A stretch of 64,000 nt of DNA, from contig CM026562.1 in the NCBI GenBank assembly GCA_015143295.1, positions 12,366,041-12,430,040 of the forward strand, read 5' to 3'. The DNA is from Tetracentron sinense. Lineage: Eukaryota; Streptophyta; Magnoliopsida; Trochodendrales; Trochodendraceae. This document shows, piece after piece, positions 33,474 through 44,772 of this stretch (the stretch's first letter is position 1; the number at the start of each line of letters is the position of its first letter). Under the pieces are notes generated by a model that was given only the letters and a program-made list of their open reading frames with translations, did no database searches and was not told the DNA's origin. Made by a program: the position numbers and the translations under genes.

Positions 33474-36400
33474 TGTAACGACCTGGATATTTTTAGAAAT
33501 AAAAATATTATATATATTCAGTAGATGACTAAATATTTAGTAATTCCTAGTATTACCTAAGTATATAAGTCATTATATTACTTAATTAGGTGATAATGGA
33601 GTATATTAAGCTTAATACATAAAGCTTAGTGTTAATATAGGTATTTAACACTAAAGTAATTTAATTAGGTGATAATGGAGTATATTAAGCTTAATACATA
33701 AAGCTTAGTGTTAATATAGGTATTTAACACTAAATTAATTTAATTAGGTGATAATGGAATATATATTAAGCTTAATGTATAAAGCTTAGTGTTAATATGG
33801 GAAATTAACACTAAAGTAATTTAATTAGGTGATAATAGAATATATATTAAGCTTAATGTATAATGCTTAGTGTTAAAATAACTATTTAATACTAAAGTAA
33901 ATTGGATCATGACAAGTGGCAATATCCAAGGGTGGATGCCCATTTATTTAAGGAAAAAGTTGATCATGAGCTAAGAGGAGGACACATGGCAAATGCCACA
34001 TGTCAACACCACAAAGAAAGGGACGTCCAAGATTAACTGAAGTTAGAGTAAATTAACTATGATGAGTTAATTAGTGGAGTTTGATGATGATTATGTGGAT
34101 TTAATCAAAGAAATATAAGAGGGATGAACCAAAGCTCACGCCCACTTTAATGACCCTAGGGGTGTGAACTCAAGTTAAGGAAGTTAACCATGGGGTTATG
34201 AACTTAGTTGATAGGGCATTAACCCTTAAGCCATGTACAATGTACACGCCCACCTTGGTGATACATGAATTGTGGTTAAAATAATTAGTTAACCATGAAT
34301 GTAATCAATGAATTGGTGTGATACATGGACCATGATAAACATAGGGTTATACCACACATCAAACCATGGTTAGACCATGAGTTAAAATATATACCTTAGT
34401 CAAAAGAATGCTGGAATTAAAGAAATTATGACATTCATGAACCAAAAGAAAGGAGATAGACCAAAGGTCTCTTATCTAGAGAGTGCTCCACGCCTATCCT
34501 TGTTAACTATGGTTAAGTATGTCACCTTGGTTAGTTAAGTCACTTATAAAGCTTGGATATTCATGAATCTAATTTAATGGGTGAAGAGAATTAAAATACT
34601 TTGAACAAGCTCACACCCAACCATGGTTAGTAATTAACTTAACCATGAAGGTAACTTGGGGAAAATAATCTAATTAATAGGATACATGTATTGTGGCTTT
34701 TATTAAATACTTAACCATGAGTTAAAGTGAACTATGGTTAGGTTAGTGCATGTGCACAAGTGATACATGCATCATGGACTAGATAAACCTATTTAAGGGA
34801 ATGTACTAATTTAATTGGATACATGAAAATAATATAATTCATGAATCATGAATTAATAAAGGGAATGAACCAAGAGTAATGACAAATGAGTGAACCTACA
34901 TTTATTAGAGGCCAAAGCCTTGCCTATATAAGGAGACCCTACACGCCCATTTGGATGCTCATTCCATGGTGACAACTTCTTGAGAGATTAGAAGACCCAC
35001 ACACCCACTTTGGTATTCACTTGGTCCAAACCATGAGGGGGTAGTGAGCGAGCAAGGGAGAAAAAGAGGAAAGAAAGAAGAAGGAAAGAAAGGAAAAAGG
35101 AAGAGAAAAAGAAGAAGAAAGAAAGAAAGAAAGAAAAGAAGAAAGGGATCGTGCCAAGCCCTACTTCGGTTTAAGTAAAAAGAGTAAGTTATATTCAATA
35201 ATATTATTTTGAATAATATTTTAGAATGAAGGTTAGTAAGTAAAATTCTGAATTAATATTCTAAATAACGATTTAGAATAGAGGTTAGTATTTTCGAAAT
35301 AAATACTATGAGAAGAATTGAATATTCTATTATATTCTGAATAATAAATTATTATTTGATGATATTATGTGGATACGTTGGAAAATAGTAAAATAATACT
35401 ATGCTGATGCTATGTTGGAATGCTGAAAATAATAAATGCGATGCTATGGTAAGGTGCTAAAAATATAAAGTAATGATACTTTATTGTTATATTTTCTACG
35501 TATGTTACATTCTAATTTAGGATAAGAGAAATGATGTATTAGAAATACGAAAAAAGAATTATTCTAAATTATAAAATTATAGTTATGAGATAGCTATAAT
35601 AAAGATAATTAGAATGAAAAGTGTATAATCATAATGTTGTGATTTATATGAAATTATTATCTTATAATGTCTTAAAGAGAAGACAAGGAAAAGATAAATA
35701 TGCTTATCTTAAAAAGGCCTCAAGATAGTGGCAAGGCAAATGGATACCAGTTGGCAAAAACTCATGAGGGATTAGTGAAAATTCCAAGACGGGGTGAGCC
35801 AAAGGCAAAAACCCATGAGGGGTTAATGAAAATTCCAAGACGAGGTGAGCCAAAGGCAAAAACTCATGAGGGGTTAATGAAAATTCCAAGACAGGGTGAG
35901 CCAAAGGCAAAAACTCATGAGGGGTTAATGAAAACTCCAAGACAGGGTGAGTCTAAAGAGGTACCTTGCAATAATCATCTTGAGAGGCGAAATTAAGTTA
36001 AGTCTGGAAGATAAAAGAAAAGATAAAGGAAAGATAAAATTGTTTATTTTAAAAAGGTCTCAAGATAGTGGTAAGGCAAAGGGATATCATTTGGCAAAAA
36101 CTCATGAGGGGTTAATGAAAACTGCAAGACGGGGTGAGCCTAAGACAAAAACTCATGAGGGGTTAATGATAACTCCAAGACGGGGTGAGTCTAAAGAGGT
36201 ACCTTTCAATGATCAACTTGAGAGACAGAGTTAAGATAAATCGGATCCAAAGTAAAAGATGTATAAAGTAAATGGTTTAATATTACATTCTTGCAATAAA
36301 GTTGTTATCTAAAAGTTTTATTATGCTTATTCTAACTTATTGTTCAGCATAATATTATGGAATATTCTTATTGGGCTTCATAGCTCACTGACTTTTTATT

Positions 36401-36704
36401 TCGCCAGATGATCAGTGAAAGAACAACTTGAAAGTGACGTTCGAGAAAAGACGGAGTCGCTTTTGACTATGCTGTTACATTTTGTGATATGCTCATTTTG
36501 ATGTAATTAAGTTGGTTATATAAACTTTAACTTTAATTATGGACATGGTTATGATGGCTATTGCGTATGGATGGATAAGGGTTTTAAAAGTTTTAAATTC
36601 CCTTGATAATTTATGCTTCCGCAAACTATAATAAAAATGATCTCACGGACGGATTATTCTTACATTTCATTAGTGAAATGTTAAGTTTAAGTCGGGTCGT
36701 GACA
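33474..36704 (+). mobile_element. Gypsy-3 E2 3' LTR
   Basis: It follows the polypurine tract AAGAAGGGGAGAA (33461-33473) and ends GGGTCGTGACA at 36704, then GTTAA. Near-identical to 24453-27620. Differences: four instead of three 51-bp repeats (35753-35956), a small deletion near 35426 and scattered single bases. TATA at 34925-34932. Confidence 0.93.
35753..35956 (+). repeat. 51-bp tandem repeat, 4 copies (E2 3' LTR)
   Basis: Units start at 35753, 35804, 35855 and 35906. One more than in the 5' LTR of the same insertion, so the copy number changed after (or during) the last transposition. Confidence 0.85.
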
Positions 36705-36709
36705 GTTAA

Positions 36710-37221
36710 AGTAGGATTTTATTTAAATTAATAATAAGAGTTATTATTAATATATAACTTCCTAAGGGATAAGGTGTAATTGGAGCAGGATTAGGATTGG
36801 CTCCTAATTTATAAATACTCCAACACCTAGACCATTAAGTATAATTCTCCAGAATTTTTTTTCGTACTTTCTCTTCACTCTCCAAACCGTGAGCCCCTAG
36901 GGAGTGTCCCTAGGGATTTTCGTGAGCTTGGTGATAGAAGTTCTACACCATTGATCCATTTTCTTCCTCTTGGTTCAACAATTCCAAAGGAGATTCTAAA
37001 GCATCATGGGGATAGTGAAGAACAAGGATCGAGCTTCTAGTATTTTTTGGAGAAATCTCTACAAAGAGTTTTGATGGTTCGAGTGGATTAAGCTTCACCG
37101 GTGAACATCATTCACCAAGGTGATAATGACTAAACTTCTTAGATAGTTTTTGATGCTTTCTATGGTGTTAAGATCTAGGGGATCCAGTTTCCGCATAAAT
37201 TTTTATCCGGATCCCCCTTCA
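36710..37221 (+). mobile_element. Copia-2 5' LTR, right part
   Basis: Continuation of 14430-15282 after the Gypsy-3 complex. It holds a TATA box TATAAATA (36810-36817), a probable leader with an ACCGTGAGCCCC segment, and the LTR end CCCCCTTCA at 37221 followed by the primer site. The promoter and the upstream palindromes of this LTR are now 22 kb apart. Confidence 0.75.
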
Positions 37222-37223
37222 AG

Positions 37224-38908
37224 TGGTATCAGAGCCAGTTAGAAGTATTTTTTAATTTATTTTGATAAGATGATTAAATGGATGATTTAATTCATGAGAT
37301 GAATTAAATTTAGATCTATTTAAAATTGCTCATAGTTTTTATTATTTTATTTGTTCATGAGATGAATAAATAAATAAATATTTATATTATTATATTATTG
37401 AATGAGATTTTATAATGACGATTTAATAAATTTAAAAACTAGTGTTATATGTGATATAATTAATTTCGAAATAAAGATTTTACTTAAAAAAAAATTTTAA
37501 ATGATTTGATCATTTAATATATTTACTAATTGTTAATAAATGATTTTTCCCATAAATAGATTTTATTCGAAAAATTATAAAACCCTAATTTATGATGTGA
37601 TCATATTTAGGATTTTCGATTCTCTTAATTTTTATTTTAATCTTGGATAATAGGAGAACTAATCTTAGATAATAGTAGAACCAATCTATATGAAAGGATC
37701 TTGCATTCGAGAAAGAAATAAAATATTGTAGAGATTTTAAGAAAATTCTATCTTATATTTTAAAAATAATTTTATGAAAATTGTTTTCTGTAAAATATAA
37801 TTATTTTATTTTTTCCGGGGTTTGATCTATATAAGATATAGATTTTATCGAGCGATTTGATAATTGTTATCAAATTTTAAATCCTTTTAAAATAAGAAAA
37901 ATTACTCCATCACCATGTAGCATTTATTTTATATGAGATTATAGTTATGGGTCATATTTTATGATAAATTGTTTATCATTCATGCATTCCTATTAGAGGA
38001 TAATATGCAGTAGGTTCTGGCAATCTGTTAAAGGCAGATTCATTCTGTTTCCCTGAAAAGGGTGAACGGAATACTAGTTTCCCTAATGTCTTTTAAATTC
38101 TGTTTAATGCATTGGTGGCGATGCTGTTGAGGAGGATGCTACGATGTGATCTCGATAAGATGATAAAGGAAGGGATTGTGAAGGAGTTTGCGAGCTGCCT
38201 TTATTCTTATCTCATTCTCTTGCATCAATGCATTTTAATTTATTGACCCATAGCGATTAATCTCGTATATTATTGTTTTTATTATCATGAGATGATAGTT
38301 GTTTATTAATCATGAGATGCTATCTGTTGTTTAATTATTCTGTTGAAATAATTACCCTTGATATATCATGTGTATATAAGACTGGGGACAAGTCCCTAAG
38401 TATTATGATTTTCTATCATACACTATGTGATCCATAGTGGGGAGTGTGAGTAAGCTGACAGACCAAAGCCAGGCCCAATCCCTCTCACCTATGTATGAAC
38501 ATGGTGAAAACTGTATAAGCAAATAGTGAGAGCAACAACACCAAAGCGTGAGCTTTCGCTAGGTGTTTATTAGGTTCATGGTAGGTGGGCACATAAATAA
38601 GAGATATTATACAATAACGTCAAAGCGTGAGTATAACGTCCCTTATAGATCAGATAATAGATTGAATGCTCCAGAATTCATAAGATGAGATCTGTGAAAT
38701 TGGAGAAGATAGTTTCTATCTGCCTATTCAAGGTGATGTGATGATGTGGCCAAAGGTAGGATCACATTAAGCCTGCAGTGTCTAGGTTTTCGATGCCAAT
38801 TGATTCTTCCCAAATTGGCAATACCATTAGAAACAGATCCATAATCTAATAGGTATTAATGAATACAATAGATCCCTAATACTATCTTTTTTGTCATTTG
38901 ATTAGATC
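37224..38908 (+). mobile_element. Copia-2 primer-binding site and long leader
   Basis: TGGTATCAGAGCC at 37224-37236, then 1.67 kb AT-rich sequence without an intact ORF up to the gag ATG. Long untranslated leaders are common in plant copia elements. Nothing else is recognised in it. Confidence 0.7.
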
Positions 38909-41848
38909 ATGACAGGCTTACACCTATTGACTAAAATTCTTCGTGATGAAAAGTTAGTAGGAACTAACTATGTAGACTGGAAAGGAAAAATTAGAATAGT
39001 ATTTGTTGTTGATAACCTTGACCTAAGTCTTAAGACACCTAAACCCCAAATTGCTCCAGATGCTTCACCGGGGCAAAAAGCTAAGTTAGAGCAATAGGAG
39101 AAGTCCAATTAGATGACCAAGTGTTACATTCTGGCTTCGATGTCTAACATCTTGCAAAGCCAGCATGAACACATGGATAAGGCTTCTGACATTTTGCAAA
39201 ACCTACATGAGATGTTTGGTGAGCAAAATAGATCAGCTTGACAAGTTAAATTGAAATCCCTTGCTAACACCAAGATGGCTGAGGGAACTCCAGTCAGGGA
39301 ACACATCATAAAGATGATGGGCTTATTGAATGAACTGGAAATTCTTGGTGGAGAGATGGATGCCATCACTCAGGTTGACACTGTTCTGCAATCACTCCCT
39401 TCGTCATTCATTCATTCGTGTTAAATTATAACATGAATAAGAGTGAAATGTCACTATGTGAGCTTATGAACTCACTTGTGTCTGTAGAAGATTTGATCAA
39501 AAAGTCAATAAATGGTGAAATTTTAACTGTCGATAAACGTGATACCTCCAATCGATCTAAAAAGTTTAGAAAGAAGAATAAGGGTAAAGGTAAGTTTTAA
39601 GGACAATATGGGTAAGGCAAAAGTTGCCAAAGGTTCATCAAGCGATGCTGGCAAGGATAAGAAGGGCAATGGAAAGTGTTTCCACTGTGGTAAAATAGGC
39701 CATTGGAAGAGAAATTTTAGGACTTACCTCACAACTCTTAAGAAGGGTGGCAGCAATACTCAAGGTATGAGATGCTTTGAAGTATTGATTACTGTTGAGT
39801 CTAACTTTCTGGATGGTCCTCCTAACTCATGGTGCATAGATTTTGGATCCACTATACACGTATGCAATTGTTTACAGGGGTTCAAGGAAACCAGAAAGCT
39901 GACCAAATAGGAGCAGAAGCTTAAAGTTGGCTCCGGTGCAAATGTTGAAGTGAAGTCAATTGGCTTGTTTACTCTTTATTTACCTAATGGAAAGACATTA
40001 ATTTGAGAAGACTGTTTTTATGTGCCTTCTGCACACAAAAATTTGATTTCAGTATCCAGAATTTTACTTTGTGGATTCTCTATCATTTTTAATTCAATAG
40101 TTGAAATTAAGAAAGATGAAATGATCTTAATTACCGGTAATCTTATTAATGGCCTTTATTTAATATTTCATTTGGTAAATAATGAAAGTCTGCAAAGTGA
40201 TAATGCCTCATCATCTAGAATGTCTGGAATGAAGAGACATTACACAGAGTCTACTTATCTTTGGCATAAGAGACTTGGTCACATTAATCTTGATAGGATC
40301 AAGAGATTGGTAAAAGATGGTCCCCTTGAATTTCTCAAGGTAGAACCACTCCCTAATTACGAATCTTGTCTCGAAGGGAAGATGATCAAGAAGCCTTATC
40401 CTAAAAAGGTAGGAAGAGCTGAAGAAAAGTTGAGACTCATACATAGTGATGTATATGGTCCATTTAACATTGTTGCATGAGGGCAATATCGGTATTTTGT
40501 CACATTTACCGATGACTATTCCAGGTATGGATATGTCTATTTGATGCAACACAAATCTGACACATTTGAAAAGTTCAAAGAATTTAGATTAGAAGTTGAA
40601 AATCAAACTGACAAATCCATAAAGACACTTCGATCAGATCGATGTGGTGAATGCCTCACCAACGAGTTTATGGATTACTTAAGGGATAATGGGATTATCT
40701 CGCAATGGACAAGTCCTGCCACTCCTCAACAAAATGGAGTTTCTGAAAGAAGAAACCGGACCTTATTAGATATGGTTCACTCTATGGTGAGCCATGCCGA
40801 TGTTCCTTCATATCTTTGGGGATATGCTTTACAAAATGTCATTTACATTCTGAACCGGGTTCTGTCTAAGTCTTTTTTGGTTACACCCTATGAATTGTGG
40901 ACTGGGTGAACACTTAGTTTACAACATCTAAGGGTATGGGGTTGTCCTGCGCATGTTCGCAAACTCAAACCCACTAAATTGGAATCTAGGGCAGAGAAAT
41001 GGAACTTTGTAGGGTATCCAAAAGAAACTAAGCGTTTCTATATCTACTCCAAGGCAGACCAAACAATAGTTGTTAGGCTTAATGCCACTTTCTTGGAGGA
41101 AGAAATGTATCTCCTTAAGAAAGTTGAATTTCATGAGATAAAAGACAACACAGCTAATGTCCAAACTAAACCTAATCCTTCTATTAATGATTCTCCTAAT
41201 TCTATTTCATTGAGAAGGTCTGAAAGAGTTTCAAGACCACCAGATAGACTTCAGTATTACAATAATAAGGTTTATCTAGTTAGCCCCAATGATGAGGATA
41301 CGCATCCTAATACTTATCAGGAAGCTACATTAGATGTAGATGCATCTCAATGGAATAAAGCCATGAATGCAGAAATAGATTCCATGTATGACAACGACGT
41401 CTGGACTTTAGTAGATCCACCAGATGGTATAAGCCAATTGGATGCAAATGGATTTACAAAAGGAAGAAGGGTGCCGATGGTAATGTGGAGACCTATAAAG
41501 CTAAATTAGTTGTAAAAGGTTATACTTAGATCCAAGGAGTTCATTATGAGGATACCTTTTCACCTGTAGCTATGCTCAAATCCATCAGGATAATGCTGGC
41601 TATAGCTACACACCATGACTATGAGATATGACAATAGATTTCAAAATTGCTTTCCTTAAAGGAATGTTAGATGAAGACATCTATATGAAGCAACCTTAGG
41701 GCTTCATTGCTCCTAACCAGGAGAACATGGTATGCAAGCTCAACAAGTCGATATATGGTTTGAAACAAGCTTCTAGAAGCTGGAACCAAAGATTTGATCT
41801 TTCAATCAAAGAATTTGGAAGAATCTTGTATTTAAGAAAAGGATAGTG
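38909..41848 (+). pseudogene. Copia-2 gag-pol, truncated within reverse transcriptase
   Basis: Gag starts MTGLHLLTKILRDEKL (38909) with a UBN2-like core (to about 39400). The zinc knuckle CFHCGKIGHWKRNF (39677) has Phe for the last Cys. Protease WCIDFGSTIHVCN (about 39830) has DFG instead of DSG. GAG-pre-integrase: LWHKRLGHINLDRI (40258). Integrase: [17 protein letters not shown] (normally RGGE) and [14 protein letters not shown] (40430-40905). RT begins WNKAMNAEIDSM (41350) and breaks off after YGLKQASRSWNQRF (about 41790), before the YVDD box. Stops and frameshifts throughout. No 3' LTR is in the window. Confidence 0.88.
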
Positions 41849-42225
41849 GGAGAGCAGCAGTATACCTAATTGAAAAAAATTCGGTGAACCTCAAATCCGA
41901 TGTTTGAGTTGAGAATCTCACAAGATCAAGGGGATGGTTCGGTTTCCTTAAAAGTCTATCTACCCTTTTGATGATTTTAACAATTAAGTTATTAGCTTAA
42001 GGGATGATAAAATTTAAGTGCGGAAATAGAAAACCAAGCAAACCACAACACAAGGATTTTTACGTGGAAACCCTTCTGGGAAAAACCACGGGACCTAGTC
42101 CAGCCATGAGAATCCACTAAGACAAAGTAAACAAGAACTTACAAGACTCGAACTTTACTCCTTCGGACTCGACACTAAGATCCTTCAATTGTTAGTCCTC
42201 CACACCTCGAAAAGTCATCACGTAC
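41849..42225. other. Unassigned sequence between truncated Copia-2 and Gypsy-1
   Basis: This 377 bp resembles the edge of another retroelement (GTGCGGAAATAGAAAACC and TTTTTACGTGGAAACCC are the style of copia LTR/leader sequence) but no primer site or ORF supports an assignment. Its last five bases CGTAC are the expected left target duplication of Gypsy-1 copy 1; the right copy is outside the window. Confidence 0.35.
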
Positions 42226-42631
42226 TGTCGCGCCCCAAAATACCCCCTAGGAGTTAAGGGATACTTTAGGAGTGATAATCGTTCCTGCCAAACCATCCTG
42301 AAGTAAATAAGGCCAACATAATGCAATACTAACAATGATCAGAGTGCGGAAGCTAAGCATGTATGCGGAAGTATAAACTAACTTTTCCTTTTCTTCTAAA
42401 ATTCCAAAATAGTATTCCAAGTGAATATATATACAAAACATATCTCATTCTAAGGTGGACAGGCCCACCTAACAAAATATCAAAATACACAAAAGAACCC
42501 TCTCATACTCCCCCCTCAACCATAGTCGAGGTAAGGCCACACGTCGAGGTCTCGACCCGCCTAAGACTGTAATGGGATAGACGGCTCTCTCTCCTCTACA
42601 TATTCTTCCTCGACCCAAGGCTCAGGGCAGG

Positions 42632-42663
42632 TAAGGCTAAGCATGGAATACTCAGCGAGTACA
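42632..42663 (-). other. Conserved leader hairpin (Gypsy-1 copy 1)
   Basis: Plus strand GCTAAG (42636-42641), 9-base loop, CTCAGC (42651-42656). In the element RNA this is GCUGAG/CUUAGC with one G-U wobble; on the other strand it would be an A-C mismatch. Confidence 0.5.
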
Positions 42664-42915
42664 AGCTACTAGCTAACCATAGCAATAATAAAAGCACGAC
42701 AACAGTGAACACAATACAACACAACGATTCAAAGCAATTGGAACATCATAAGGATAAACAGTATTGAACGTAAAACAATATAATTGTCTTGACGTGCATG
42801 CGTGAATGCGAAAACTCCGACAAAACTCATGCTTGGAAACCCGTTTCATGTCTTGGTATTGCTTGTGAAAATCATGCATGCGTGTCTTGTCTTGTCTTGT
42901 AAACTTGTGAATCTT

Positions 42916-43265
42916 TCCTTGTGAGCCTGTTCTTGTGAGCTAGAGGCTAGTACCCTTCACTGGGGCTACCAACCTCTTTGACACATTTTATTTACTTGTG
43001 AGCCAGAGGCTAGCATCAAAACCTCCCTGGGCTGCCAACCTCCTTGACATGTTGTTTTCTTGTGAGCTAGAGGCTAGTACTCGAACACCCATGGGCTACC
43101 AACCTCCTTGACATATGTTGGTTTTAGTTACTTGTTTATTTTTCTTGTAAGCTAGAGGCTAGTACCAGAACATCCCTGGGCTACCAACCTCAATGACATA
43201 TAGTGATTTTTGGTTTTCTTGTGAGCTAGAGGCTAGCACCCGAACATCCCTGGGCTACCAACCTC
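42916..43265 (-). repeat. Tandem hairpin array, 5 units (Gypsy-1 copy 1)
   Basis: Five ~70-bp units with GAGGCTAG...CCAACCTC on the plus strand, i.e. GAGGUU/AGCCUC with a U-G pair in the element RNA. Inner stem changes also pair: UACU opposite GGUA in unit 1 (U-A for U-G) and UGCU opposite GGCA in unit 2 (C-G for U-G). Confidence 0.65.
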
Positions 43266-44263
43266 CTCGACATGCAATGTTTTCTTGTTGATTTATTATA
43301 TGCATATGCTCTTGAAAACTCAATTCATGCAACATGCGTGCTCGTGTGCGTGTCAATAGTGACAATCATGATGACGTGCTTGGATGGGCAGATCACATGA
43401 ATATGGAATTTCAATTCCTAACTTAATTGTATGACAATTTAGGCAACATATAGCACATTTGAGCAATTTATCATTCATAAGAAGATTTACACAGTTCCTA
43501 TTTCCATTTTCTTCATTTAATTCATTTACTCTTAGTTTAGGCATTTTGTCGAACACATAGCATACAACATTTCCATAGTGGATCATCTTACTCTTTTTAG
43601 TGCATATTTTCCATCAAATCATCAAGGTAAGTTCCTTATTTATAGAGTGCCCTTCCACCATTTTTCATTTCATCCATCACACCACATCCATACGGCATCC
43701 AATCGCCTCAACCCCTCATCCATTCACACATCACCACATTCCTTATTATCTTGTTTATATTTTATAGAAATAGTACATTTCAAAAGGAAGAAAAACATAA
43801 TATCAAGAGTCACCATTTACAATAGAAAACCTAGGTTATTGCTAATGGGAGTTAGTAGGGTGTACTAACCTTGAATCAAGGTTTGACCTTGAAGAAACCT
43901 TGAAATAGAACCCCAAAAGGGTAGGGAAGAACCCTTGCTTGAGGTAGGCTTGATTTGGGGGAGAAAGCCCTTGCAAAATGTCATAGGATTCGCTACCCTA
44001 GCTTTGGAAATGACTCCCCATGAGCTTGAGGCTTGGCTTTGAAGCAAAAACCCACTTTACGAAGATTCTTGGATGTTCAATCCCTTGATCTCTTCACCAA
44101 GGATGCCCTAAGAGAAAAACCCTCTTCTTCTCTCTCACTCTCTCTCAAAATACTCTAAGTATGATGAATGAGTACCCAATGGTCGAGCAAGCCCTTATGG
44201 GTAAGGGTTTAACGCCCCAAAAGACGAAAAAGCCCTTAATGAAAGTTCTGCAAAACGCGATAG

Positions 44264-44473
44264 ACCGAGCGATCGGTGGTTATGACTGATTGATTGGTTG
44301 CCTACCGAGCGACCGGTGTTCTCGACCGAGCTCTCGGTCAGAAACATGCTCTCTGGAAAAATTCCCCATACAAAAAAGTTAACCAGTCGATAGCTACCGA
44401 TCGATTGCTAAAAATAACCGAGCGATCGGTTGTGAACCGATCGATCGCTGCATTGGATCAAGCGATCGGTGCT
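44264..44473. repeat. Palindrome array (Gypsy-1 copy 1 U3)
   Basis: Variants of ACCGAGCGATCGGT, ACCGATCGATTGC and ACCGATCGATCGCT; several half-decayed sites (ACTGATTGATTGGT, ACCGAGCTCTCGGT). The latter stays palindromic although its core changed. Confidence 0.7.
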
Positions 44474-44772
44474 CTACAGATCCCAACTTTTTCAGCCATT
44501 TCTTTTGACTGGTTCGTCGGATTTTGACGATTCAACTTGCGTTGGATTCTTCTTTCGAAAAGGAACATTTCTGACATTTCAAAATTTTTTATTTCTCCTT
44601 TATTTATTTTTTTGACTACGTGAAAGGCCAATTGACTACAAAAGTGCTATTCATTATATACGGAAAAGTCTGGGTTGCTACATCCTCCCCCCTTACAAAA
44701 GTTTCGTCCTCGAAATTTGGACGATATATACATGCACAAAACTAGAACAAAATACAAGGGAATACCAAGGTT

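Larger units (their letters stand above)
42226..44682 (-). mobile_element. Gypsy-1 copy 1, 3' LTR
   Basis: Plus-strand ends are TGTCGCGCCCC and GGGTTGCTACA; right of it the minus-strand polypurine tract TAAGGGGGGAGGA (44683-44695) shows that it is a 3' LTR of a minus-strand element. Length 2.46 kb. Contents in element order: conserved U3 block (44508-44563), palindrome array (44264-44473), CT-rich leader, five hairpin units (42916-43265) and the conserved leader hairpin (42632-42663). Compared with the solo copy it lacks about 60 bp before that hairpin. Confidence 0.92.
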
